Below, one piece after another: positions 40,897 to 49,376 of a stretch of 64,000 nt of DNA. Under the pieces are notes generated by a model, which was given only the letters and a program-made list of their open reading frames with translations, searched no databases and was not told the DNA's origin. Numbering within the stretch: the stretch's first letter is position 1; every line of letters starts with the position of its first letter. The stretch comes from Aculops lycopersici (taxonomy: Eukaryota; Arthropoda; Arachnida; Trombidiformes; Eriophyidae), in the NCBI GenBank assembly GCA_015350385.1, contig WNKI01000002.1, positions 7,650,718 to 7,714,717 on the forward strand, given 5' to 3'. The position numbers and the translations under genes are program-made.

Positions 40897-42630
40897 TTAA
40901 TCACTGCTATCATCATCGTCATCAATGAACTCTCGACTCTTGTATCTACCTTGGGCACTACTTTCATCCATATCAACCTTCGGTTTGGACTTCTGAGTCG
41001 ACGATGTGCTCGCGGAAGTCTTAGCCTTCTTTGCAGGCTCTTTCTTGACAGACTCTTTTGCGGGTGTCTTCTTGGCTGCCTCTTTCTTCTTTCTCTTCTT
41101 AGAATCCTCATCAGATGAAATATCTTCTGATTCAAAGTCTTCGGAGTCGGACCCATCTCCAGACTCGCTGCCTGAACCTCCGGCCGAAGAATCAGAACCT
41201 GCAGCATCTGGATCAAAGTCCTCGTCCTCCTCCTCAGAATCATCCTCATCGCCTGCTTCACGAGTTCGTCCCTCGTTCTTGACATGAGCGAGGTAAGCAT
41301 CATCATCGTCCGAACCTGCAAGCTCGTCGATGATATTTGTTGTTGACACTGACGACTTCTGATTTCTAATCCTCAATTTCTTCCTCGTAACATAGTCGTA
41401 GAGCCTACCATACTCTTCCTTCTCAATCGAGATGAATGTGTGAGTGGTGCCAGCCTTGGTTTCAATCTCGAGATCGAAACTTCTGGTTGATCCGTCGGAA
41501 CGGGCGAAGTTTACAGTGCTTATTTCTTCGAATCTAATATGCATGGCTGGCCTATGGACATAAACGAAGCCCCTCTCGAGGGGGTACAGAAGACCGTTGT
41601 TGCTCTTGTAAGAACAGGAAATGGCGGAATTGGTGGGATTCTTGTATTCAGGCAAATTCACACGCTTACCTGTGATGGCCCTCATAACGTTGGCAAACAC
41701 ATCAATGAATGGGCCGCTCATGTGCTTGGTTAGCCTTCCCTCGTACTTGGTCTTCAGCTCATCCTCACTCATGTCCAAGTCAACATCAATTTCGGTATCA
41801 AGCTGAAATAGTATCTGCAAGAACTGATATCTAGTTTGACCTGAAACAATTGGTGGATCTAAAGCGAGTAGAAAGAAAGCCTGACGGCCATCTTTGTGGG
41901 GTAATTGGAACAATCTTAGCACGGTGCTAATGGGTATCTTGTGGTTGTGAGTTCCACCGTGCAGTTGGATGAAAGAAGGAAACAGTTTGAACTCGTAACG
42001 ACCACGAGGCGTGAGACATTGAAGGTCTGTAAAGGTGGCAATAGATTGGCCAGTGATCTTGATAACAGATGCCTTACTGAGTACACTTTCAACAAAAGCT
42101 TTGATGGCCTCCTCCCCGCATCCAGGTGGCATATGCAACCTCATATCTGTCATACCGACGGCCGCATCATCATTATGGTGAAAGCTCAAGATGATGTCAT
42201 TCTTTGACGAGCTACAATCACTTACAGCTGTCAGGGGAATTTCGAATGCTGCATTGTTGTCGATATTGAAACTCAAGGCCTCTCCGTCGAATTCTGTAGA
42301 CCCCCAGTTGAAACCCTTCAAGCTCATCTCCTTGTTCTGTAAGTCTATGTGATAATGACGCTCTACGTAGGGTTGTAATTTTTCCTTATCCTGTGGCTTG
42401 AGGCCATCGAATCTATGTAACTGGCCGCCCTTCAGTAATAGACGGATACCGAAATTTTTTGCAAATCTTTGCCAACAAATTGATGAAATTTCATCAGCTC
42501 GTACTGGGGTGATCATACCGGTTTTGATGTTCTTAAATATTATTTTGTCAGGTCTAAACGTTAGCCTGCAAGCACTAAAGGCTCCTCGCTCCTCACGAAA
42601 GACATTTTGAAATTCTATTTGATCATCCAT
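40897..42630 (-). CDS. SSRP1: FACT subunit SSRP1, without an HMG box
   Basis: Subunit of the FACT histone chaperone that helps polymerases pass nucleosomes. The ATG at 42630 was chosen because it starts the conserved N-terminus (MDDQIEFQNVFRE); the frame is open upstream. Domains in 577 residues: Pob3-like N-terminal domain, SSRP1 PH-like middle domain (LKGGQLHRFDGL, FEIPLTAVSDCSSSKND), Rtt106-like domain (VFANVMRAITGKRVNLPEYK, CSYKSNNGLLYPLERGFVYV), an acidic stretch near residues 455-515, then a Lys-rich segment and RYKSREFIDDDDDSSD at the end. The HMG box normally between the acidic segment and that tail is absent; there is no frameshift or gap nearby. This gives a Pob3-like architecture. 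Confidence 0.94.
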   Translation of the reverse strand: MDDQIEFQNVFREERGAFSACRLTFRPDKIIFKNIKTGMITPVRADEISSICWQRFAKNFGIRLLLKGGQLHRFDGLKPQDKEKLQPYVERHYHIDLQNKEMSLKGFNWGSTEFDGEALSFNIDNNAAFEIPLTAVSDCSSSKNDIILSFHHNDDAAVGMTDMRLHMPPGCGEEAIKAFVESVLSKASVIKITGQSIATFTDLQCLTPRGRYEFKLFPSFIQLHGGTHNHKIPISTVLRLFQLPHKDGRQAFFLLALDPPIVSGQTRYQFLQILFQLDTEIDVDLDMSEDELKTKYEGRLTKHMSGPFIDVFANVMRAITGKRVNLPEYKNPTNSAISCSYKSNNGLLYPLERGFVYVHRPAMHIRFEEISTVNFARSDGSTRSFDLEIETKAGTTHTFISIEKEEYGRLYDYVTRKKLRIRNQKSSVSTTNIIDELAGSDDDDAYLAHVKNEGRTREAGDEDDSEEEDEDFDPDAAGSDSSAGGSGSESGDGSDSEDFESEDISSDEDSKKRKKKEAAKKTPAKESVKKEPAKKAKTSASTSSTQKSKPKVDMDESSAQGRYKSREFIDDDDDSSD

Positions 42631-43058
42631 TTTGATAATATATTTGTGATGATGTAATTTTAATTTGGATTGAGCTTTTGTCAGGGAGATATTTAAAACT
42701 GAACATCGGATGGACAATGGAACTTTTTGGCGCACCACGAGCGCGAAAAGCATGATTTGGCTACGGGCTGTAGCCTGCAGGCTTCACGCCGAAGCGTCAA
42801 ATCGCAGTCAGGCATATCTGCAGATACCATTTGCAGCCTGTCGATTTCCTGCGACCACTTCAATGCAACGCGTGAGCCGGCATGTTTGCGGATAATGTAC
42901 GCTTGGTCAGAGGTAGTAAAAGAGTGCGCGGGCTCGTGCAGTTACATGCCGTTATTGTAGAGATTATACTTAGGTAATTGAACTCAATATACATATTTAT
43001 AAAACTTGAGAATATTTAATCCATCGAACCAAAAAACAAAAACAAAAATCACTTCAAA
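42631..43058. other. Divergent promoter region, SSRP1 / Nup358-like
   Basis: Region between divergent start codons, about 430 bp. No coding sequence or named regulatory motif recognised. Confidence 0.5.
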
Positions 43059-44987
43059 ATGGACAAGAAGTCGAGGGAGCTCGTTATGGGCAAGTTGTAC
43101 CTGAAGAACAAGGATTACAAGATGGCAGAGAGGAATTTCATGGATTGTTTGAACGCGAACCCTCAAGATACAACTGCTATGAAGCTGTTGGCTCAAGTTC
43201 ATGAGCACAATCGTAGATTTGACAAGGCATTGGAGCTATACGAGAGATGCTACGCCACGGAACCCGAAAGAACCGGTGTCCTCCTGGATATTTGCAGGGT
43301 GCTTCAAGTTATTGGTGAACCTGGGGATTATCGTAAATGGTTAAATCTGGGCCTCAAGGCGTTCCCATCTAGCCCTATTGTTATGAACCTCAAATCCTTC
43401 ATGAACACTCAGCCAATCGAGAAGCGAGACTCTGTGACGATACGTGAATCTTCTCCGAAACCTTCAACATCACTCGATGACTATATGGCCAAGATTCTCG
43501 ATAAAATTTCCCTGTTAGAGAAGAAAAGCTCTGCATCTCAGAGCGAGCCTCAACCAAGATCATCAAATGACGATTATATGGCCAAGATATTGGACAAACT
43601 TTCTAGCATCGAGAAAAGGCTGACAACTCTTGAGCAGAACCAGAACCAAAGTCAGAAGTTAAATCAGAACCCAGGCCAAATTCAGAAGCCCCCTCCGCCA
43701 ACTTCATGGTCAGTTTCTCCGTCACCAGTTGTATTCTCTAACACTAGTCCGAAGGTGACACCACCCACTCAACCCGCGCCAACTATAGCCCAACAGCCGC
43801 CAGTTAGTAACATATTCTCCGATAGCATTGCCAATCCTCCACCGGCTACTACACCCACGGTTATACCAACACCGGCAAGCACTCTATTCTCTGGCTTCTC
43901 AAATCTCAGCGCGACTCCTTTACCAACCACATTCGGTCCTCCACCAACAAGCAGCATATTCACTCCAAGCAACATCACTCTGCCAACACCGATCTTGTCG
44001 CAAACATCTAAAACAGTTGCCCAGCCATCACCCTTGAGCAACATCCTCAACAATGTACCTACGCTTACAGCTCCAGCTACAACACCAGCAGCTACTCAAG
44101 CTTCAACACCTGTAACCCAAAATATGTTTGCTAACAGTGTCGCAAAACTGAACTTGGGCTCCTCATCTTGGGCACCTACTGGTTTCGGAATTGGTAGCTC
44201 GCCTAACAAAGCTCCACAGCCTTTGTTTTCTTCTCCTCAACCTCTATTTTCTTCTCCTCAGCCATTTAGCTTCACACAAACTCTACCAAACAGTGACAAG
44301 TCAGCTCATCAACAAAAAGAAGAAAACGGAGATGACGACGATGATGGAAAGGTGCCTAATGAGGAGCAGGTCATAGAGCAAACGTGCGATATGCAACCAA
44401 TCGAGATCAAAACTGGAGAAGAGGATGAGGATGTTATTTTTGAGTATCGTTGCAAGCTATTCCGTCTTAGGGACAAGGAATACAAAGAACGTGGTCTCGG
44501 AAACATCAAGGTACTCAAGCATCGCAAGACTGGAAAAGGACGCTTGGTGATGCGTCGTGATGCAATCGGTTTGGTTTGCCTAAACTGTTGGAATTTAACT
44601 AAGATTGAGCGTGCCAGTAATACTCAAGTCCGATGGATTGCGCCTGATCTTAGTGACGGCGATCTGGAGATGACCATTTTCCTTGTCAAATTTAAAACAT
44701 CCGAGACGACCGACGAGTTTATATCTCATTTGAACTCACTATTCCCAGATGCGAATGATTCAATCACCAATACATCAATAGCTTCGCAACAAACAAACAA
44801 TGGGACCAAAGAGGGTGGATTAACAAACAAGACAAGTGATAAATCGGAAGTGGAGATCATAGATCCCAAGTTGGACCAAAATTTGGTGGATAAGGCTAGA
44901 CAGCTTCAACTTCCAGATTTGTTCTATCACACCCTAAAGAACAATGAACCTCACGGTAGCGATTGTGGTGGATGCAAAGACGATTAG
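43059..44987 (+). CDS. Compact Nup358/RanBP2-like nucleoporin (TPR + FG-poor linker + one RanBD)
   Basis: Resembles a miniature RanBP2/Nup358, a nuclear-pore cytoplasmic filament protein that binds Ran-GTP. The 642 residues contain N-terminal TPR helices (about 1-125, AERNFMDCLNANPQDTTAMKLLAQVHEHNRRFDKALELYERC, typical of the RanBP2 start), a Pro/Ser/Thr-rich linker with sparse F-S/F-G-type sites (LFSGFSN, NIFSDS, LFSSPQPLF), then a single Ran-binding domain near 465-570 (FEYRCKLFRLRD ... KERGLGNIKVLKHRKTGKGRLVMRRD). Near the C-terminus LPDLFYHTL... and CGGC resemble the LPPxFF-CxxC tail segments of RanBP2. The zinc fingers, extra RanBDs, SUMO-E3 and cyclophilin domains of vertebrate Nup358 are absent. 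Poly(A) signal AATAAA near 45043. Confidence 0.85.
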   Translation: MDKKSRELVMGKLYLKNKDYKMAERNFMDCLNANPQDTTAMKLLAQVHEHNRRFDKALELYERCYATEPERTGVLLDICRVLQVIGEPGDYRKWLNLGLKAFPSSPIVMNLKSFMNTQPIEKRDSVTIRESSPKPSTSLDDYMAKILDKISLLEKKSSASQSEPQPRSSNDDYMAKILDKLSSIEKRLTTLEQNQNQSQKLNQNPGQIQKPPPPTSWSVSPSPVVFSNTSPKVTPPTQPAPTIAQQPPVSNIFSDSIANPPPATTPTVIPTPASTLFSGFSNLSATPLPTTFGPPPTSSIFTPSNITLPTPILSQTSKTVAQPSPLSNILNNVPTLTAPATTPAATQASTPVTQNMFANSVAKLNLGSSSWAPTGFGIGSSPNKAPQPLFSSPQPLFSSPQPFSFTQTLPNSDKSAHQQKEENGDDDDDGKVPNEEQVIEQTCDMQPIEIKTGEEDEDVIFEYRCKLFRLRDKEYKERGLGNIKVLKHRKTGKGRLVMRRDAIGLVCLNCWNLTKIERASNTQVRWIAPDLSDGDLEMTIFLVKFKTSETTDEFISHLNSLFPDANDSITNTSIASQQTNNGTKEGGLTNKTSDKSEVEIIDPKLDQNLVDKARQLQLPDLFYHTLKNNEPHGSDCGGCKDD

Positions 44988-45977
44988 CTGACATATTTGT
45001 GTCGCTTGTATCTATTGGCCAATCAACAAAACATTGAGATCTTAATAAATTTCTTTCAAAACTTTGAGTAATTCCCAGTGATTTGAGGGATTCCATGGAT
45101 GGCAAACTCGAGCTCGGCTTCGGGCAGAGTGATCGACATTTCGCTAATTTTCAACAGTTGCTTCGAAGACAACTACGCTGAGCACCTACAACCACCGCCG
45201 TTGCGTATCGTCAATCAACGAACCAACCACTAACGATAGTAATTAATTCATCAGCGTCAAGATAACTTGCAGCCAGCTAGGAGCTTGACCATTGCAGGTC
45301 GTGCTTTCGATCCACTGAACTTTACACAAGATACACTCGATGATTTCTCTTCCTTTTACACTGAGTTTCGTCTCAGTTTAGATTTAGTCTTCACCTGGGA
45401 AGAAAGGAAATCCTCATAATCACTCAGCCTGTTAACCAACCAACTCTGCTACATATCGAGTTCTCGCGATGACGTCTCTCCAGCTATAAAGTGCTAAGAA
45501 GATGCTAATAAACTCAACTGACATAATTGGGGACTCGCTTTTTGTATTCGGCCAGCTTAATTGGACAGGTAAGCTAAACGAGCGTCTGATGCTAACGTCA
45601 AACTAATAGCCGCAAGGTAAATTGATAGTCGCGCTTGGCGTCATTAGTTAGATGGTTGAAATAGAACAGGAAGTCGTAGGTGGCTCGTGATTATTATTAA
45701 GGCGCCCGCAGGTGATTATATAGTCGATGCTCCAGATTAACGTTTTTTCCATCCTCTCCTCTCTCTTTCGACTTTTCTCCTCCTCCTACTCCCAAAAATT
45801 TTGCCGATATAAAACGAAAAGAACATTGAGCTGCACACTCATTTGGTGATTGTGTAACATGAGGCTAGCTAGTCAGTACATCCAAATCTAGTGGCAACAT
45901 CAACCAAATCAGAAGCTAGAAATTGATAAAAAAAAACTTTCATTAGACATATCAAATCAAGATCAATCCAAGGCAAA
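44988..45977. other. Intergenic: Nup358-like 3' end, moesin fragment, ETH promoter
   Basis: Contains the Nup358-like 3' UTR, then at 45096-45118 a 23-bp exact copy of moesin coding sequence (listed under findings), then about 700 bp of unassigned sequence and the ETH promoter. Confidence 0.55.
45808..45844 (+). promoter_or_regulatory. TATA box and initiator of the ETH gene
   Basis: TATAAAA at 45808-45814 followed by the arthropod initiator-type TCATTT at 45839-45844. The A of the initiator lies 33 bp from the first T, the expected spacing. The ETH ATG is about 137 bp downstream. Confidence 0.6.
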
Positions 45978-46614
45978 ATGTTCAAATTTCGCGCCACCTT
46001 TCTGGGGCTTTTGATTGTCGTTCAACTAATTGACTGTTACCTCAGCGGAAGTGGGGCGCAATTTTTCACCAAGTCATCAAAATCAATCCCTCGAATGGGA
46101 AGGCGAAGCGTTGGAACCGGAAATGAGATTGCAATGAGATCCTACCGTCGATTGCTAATCGACAATCTGGTCGACGAGCATAGGCCAAATTTGTTGACTG
46201 CACTAGAGGTAAGTACTAGCATTATTTAACATGGTAAATCGATCTTTTTAGACTCTTTTTACATCTCCGTCTCTGATTTATACTAATGTTGAATCGCTTA
46301 CTTATTTATTCATCTTTAAGATGGCTAGAGCTAACGAGGAGCGCCAACTTCAATCAAACAACTTGATGGGTTCCAGCAGCGAGCTTGTTGTCCGCGATGA
46401 TCAACCATTCGACTTTGTAGAGATGACTGCAAATGAGAGACAACCTGATCCAAGATCTGGACCAAACTCAGCGAAATTAACAGGCTTGGCAATGCGAGCA
46501 CTGAATGCCAACCGTTACCAGCAGCATCTGGCTTACGATCAACCGCTAGGCGCCTACGCAAAACAGGTGCAGCAGCAACAACCTCAGCATTCATCGACCA
46601 TGAGCGGCAAGTGA
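45978..46614 (+). CDS. Eth: Ecdysis-triggering hormone precursor
   Basis: Prepropeptide of the moulting-behaviour hormone ETH. Exons 45978-46208 and 46321-46614 joined across a 112-bp intron (gtaagt...tttaag), 174 residues. Signal peptide about 1-22, then immediately the mature peptide ending in FFTKSSKSIPRMG followed by the dibasic RR: Gly gives an amidated PRM C-terminus. The FF-x-K-x-x-K-x-x-PR pattern is the ETH signature (insect forms end in PRL/PRI/PRM-amide). Only one ETH-like peptide is present, whereas many insects have two. The remainder is a polar, Gln-rich spacer with no second amidation site that I can see. Confidence 0.9.
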
Positions 46615-47681
46615 GCTACTCAACGATAAACATGTGATTGCTATAGAGAGAAAAGAATAGTCTCGATGACAAGCTTATGGTGGACATCCTTCATTGGATC
46701 TCTCTCAACACCACGGAGAGGGAAACTGAAAAAATGTAGCTGACGAGCGGATAAATGATCAAAAAATGAACAACGAAACACTTAAGGTACAACGAGGAGC
46801 AAGGTTACTTGAGCGGAGCAAAGGAAAAGAGTGGCAATAATAATAAATCAACATGAATGAATGATAATTGGGCGCCAGACGAGTCAGCGGAACCGTTAGT
46901 TTTTTCCCTCTAGTTTGATTGTTGCTTTGTTGTTTAATTTCGGGTCAAGATTTATACCTCGCTCCTATCGGTGGTTCCACAGCTATAAGGCCCTTCTGCA
47001 TAGCTGTGGTTATTATTATTAGTATTCCTATTAGCCGCTGCCCAGGTGTAGTTGGACGGTCAGGTGAGCGAGCGAGCGTTAGTTGCTCACTTTAGCTTGT
47101 TAGCCCAGCAACCAACTCGGTGGCCTAGATTACCGTCGTTCGTTTGCTCGCCCAACCGTCCGCTCGCCCTTCCTCAGGTGAGCGTTGCAGCTCTGATTTG
47201 AATGCTCGCAAATTTTCAATGCCCGGGCCTCAGATCTAGATTCGATGCGAAGAGGCAACCGAGAGAAATGTGGCACGACCAACGGACTTTCTCACACTTT
47301 CTGTCCAACTAAACTTTCTTACAACCCATCCGGGTAAATGGAGAAGATTTGTCACTTTCACTCGCCTGTTGCTTCCTGCGGTGATCTACTACCGACATAG
47401 ACAACAACTACGATGATGGAAAGGTGCCCAATGAGGAGCAGGTCATAGAGCAAACGCGCGATGTCAAACCAATCGAGATCAAAACATTGAGTAATTCCTA
47501 GTAGTAAGAGTTTGTTTCCATCAAAAATGTTTTTATTCTGGTACCCAATCGTTGAGTGAAGACGAGTTTAGGAAAAATACCATGGAATTCTTTCTTTTTG
47601 ACAAATAATCAAAATTCTCTCATGCCTTCTTACAAGAGGTCACTCCTCATTTACTTAAGTAGATGGATTAATAGTTTAAGT
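46615..47681. other. Intergenic, ETH 3' region and moesin 3' UTR
   Basis: Holds the ETH 3' flank, a GC-rich imperfect inverted repeat near 47050-47175 around GGACGGT, and at 47411-47485 a diverged copy of Nup358-like coding sequence (listed separately). Contains no intact gene. Confidence 0.55.
47411..47502 (+). pseudogene. Truncated copy of the Nup358-like gene fragment
   Basis: Bases 47411-47485 match Nup358-like coding bases 44339-44413 with about five or six differences over 75 bp. They are followed directly by sequence (47487-47502) matching the end of the Nup358-like 3' UTR (45065-45080). The roughly 650 bp between these two source blocks is missing, so this is a deleted relic. Confidence 0.85.
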
Positions 47682-49376
47682 CTACATGTTTTCGAATTGA
47701 TCGACTCGGCGCTTGGTATTACCCTTTCGGATTTCTCTCAGCGTCTTGTATTTGTCGCGACCCTCTTCGACGTTCTTCTTGTGCAATTGGTCATTTCGAG
47801 TAACTTTCGTGACATCCTTGACCGATTCCAACTCACGACTAAGCTTCTGCAATTGCTCTTGCATATTCTTCTTCTTGCTCAATTCGGTTTCGCGCGCCTC
47901 CTCGGGTCTGGGAACCTCTAGGGCACTATCGCCATCCTTGTGCAAATCTGAGCCGCCAGTACCATTGGAGGTAACATGCTCATCGTGCTCATCATGCTCA
48001 TCTTCGCCGACATGATGTGATGGAACTGAGGGTGTATCATTATTATAATCTCCAGATAGTTGTTGATGCTGCTGGTTACCTCTTTGAACCTCGTGCTCTT
48101 TCTGTAACCTGCGCGCATTCTCCTCCATCTCGGCCGCCTTGACGATGGCCTGAGCAACCTCCTCCTGCTTAAGTCTAATATCATCCTCGAGCTTCTTCTT
48201 CTCCTCGCGCTCCAGGCCATTTGATTCCTCTAATCTGCGTGTCATTGACATCAACTCTTCTTGTTTCCTTTCGGCCGCTTCGGCAGCCTGTTGACTTTCG
48301 CGCAACCTCTCCTCTAATGTTCTATTCTTATTCTGTTCCTCTTCCAACTTCTGTTGCAACTCGAGCAAGCGTCTCTCGGCCGCTTCCTTAGCCTCAATAG
48401 CTTGTCTCAACTTCTCGCGTTCCTGTTGCTTAGCAAGGCGCTCCTCCTTGGCTTGCGCTTTCATCTGTTGTACCTCAATAGTATCCGGTTTCCTTCTTCG
48501 CATGTATAATTCATGATTACCCATACACAATGCTAGTATACGCTTGTTAATACGCAATCTTGGTGCAATGAAAACAAAATCTGGCGCCTTCTTGTCGATT
48601 GGTTTGATAACAAATCTTCTATCATTGAATGATATATTACGAATTTCGCTCCAAGGGAAACCAATTTTAGGTGTCAATTTATCCTCTTTTTCATAAATAT
48701 TCAAACCCAAGGCATCAACACCCAACCAGAGATCTGTGCCTTTCTTGTTTTTGATTTCAAAATAATTAACACCATACATCTCTAAATCTTGTGCAATCTT
48801 GAAGTATTCCAACATGGCATCTTCACGTGGCATTCCCTTATGCTCTGACCACCAATTGGTAATCCTCTCCTCCCATTGTTGGCGAGACAATTTGTGTTGA
48901 TCATAAACTCGCTGGGGTAATAAGCGATCATTTGCTAAAAAGTCGCGCTTATGCATTTCTGGATTATAATCACCATGTTTAGCTTGTACAGCATAAGAGG
49001 CCAATAATACTGACGTTTCAGGTGGGCAAAAGATTTCATCGCTCAATATGGCGTTTTTAACTTGTAAGTAGAATAATCTTAATGTTATATCTTGTATAAT
49101 CTCCTCGGCCACATCCTCTGGAAAGAACTTGGCACGGAATTTAAACTGTAACGGATTTTCTTTCTTGACATCTTGGCTTGAGACCTTTCGGTTGAGTTTT
49201 AGCCAAGTTGTATAACCTTTACTATCAACATATTGTAGACCAAAGAACCAGATCTCTCTTAGACCAATAGTCTTGACAACTTGATCAAATAATTGTTTGC
49301 CGGTGGTGCTCTGCTGGATGGCAAACTCGAGCTCGGCGTCCATGGTGGTGACGCGAACGTTAACCGGTTTTGGCAT
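47682..49376 (-). CDS. Moe: Moesin-type ERM protein
   Basis: Links cortical actin to the plasma membrane. Start is the ATG at 49376 (KPVNVRVTTMDAELEFAIQ), which matches moesin; the frame upstream lacks an ATG. 564 residues: FERM domain about 1-295 (GLQYVDSKGYTTWLKL, FRAKFFPEDVAEE, MGNHELYMRRRKPDTIEVQQMKAQA), an alpha-helical coiled coil about 300-430, then the C-terminal actin-binding region ending DKYKTLREIRKGNTKRRVDQFENM; the regulatory Thr (near residue 545) is conserved. The coiled coil and linker are somewhat shorter than in vertebrates. A 5'-UTR intron (about 49409-50343) is supported by CCCTCTCCAG / GTAAGT signals on the minus strand. Merlin is excluded by the moesin tail. Confidence 0.95.
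   Translation of the reverse strand: MPKPVNVRVTTMDAELEFAIQQSTTGKQLFDQVVKTIGLREIWFFGLQYVDSKGYTTWLKLNRKVSSQDVKKENPLQFKFRAKFFPEDVAEEIIQDITLRLFYLQVKNAILSDEIFCPPETSVLLASYAVQAKHGDYNPEMHKRDFLANDRLLPQRVYDQHKLSRQQWEERITNWWSEHKGMPREDAMLEYFKIAQDLEMYGVNYFEIKNKKGTDLWLGVDALGLNIYEKEDKLTPKIGFPWSEIRNISFNDRRFVIKPIDKKAPDFVFIAPRLRINKRILALCMGNHELYMRRRKPDTIEVQQMKAQAKEERLAKQQEREKLRQAIEAKEAAERRLLELQQKLEEEQNKNRTLEERLRESQQAAEAAERKQEELMSMTRRLEESNGLEREEKKKLEDDIRLKQEEVAQAIVKAAEMEENARRLQKEHEVQRGNQQHQQLSGDYNNDTPSVPSHHVGEDEHDEHDEHVTSNGTGGSDLHKDGDSALEVPRPEEARETELSKKKNMQEQLQKLSRELESVKDVTKVTRNDQLHKKNVEEGRDKYKTLREIRKGNTKRRVDQFENM

Noticed and set aside
47050..47175. Imperfect inverted repeat around GGACGGT with GAGCGAGC
   Set aside because: Arms are too imperfect and the sequence too GC-repetitive to call a hairpin or transposon end.
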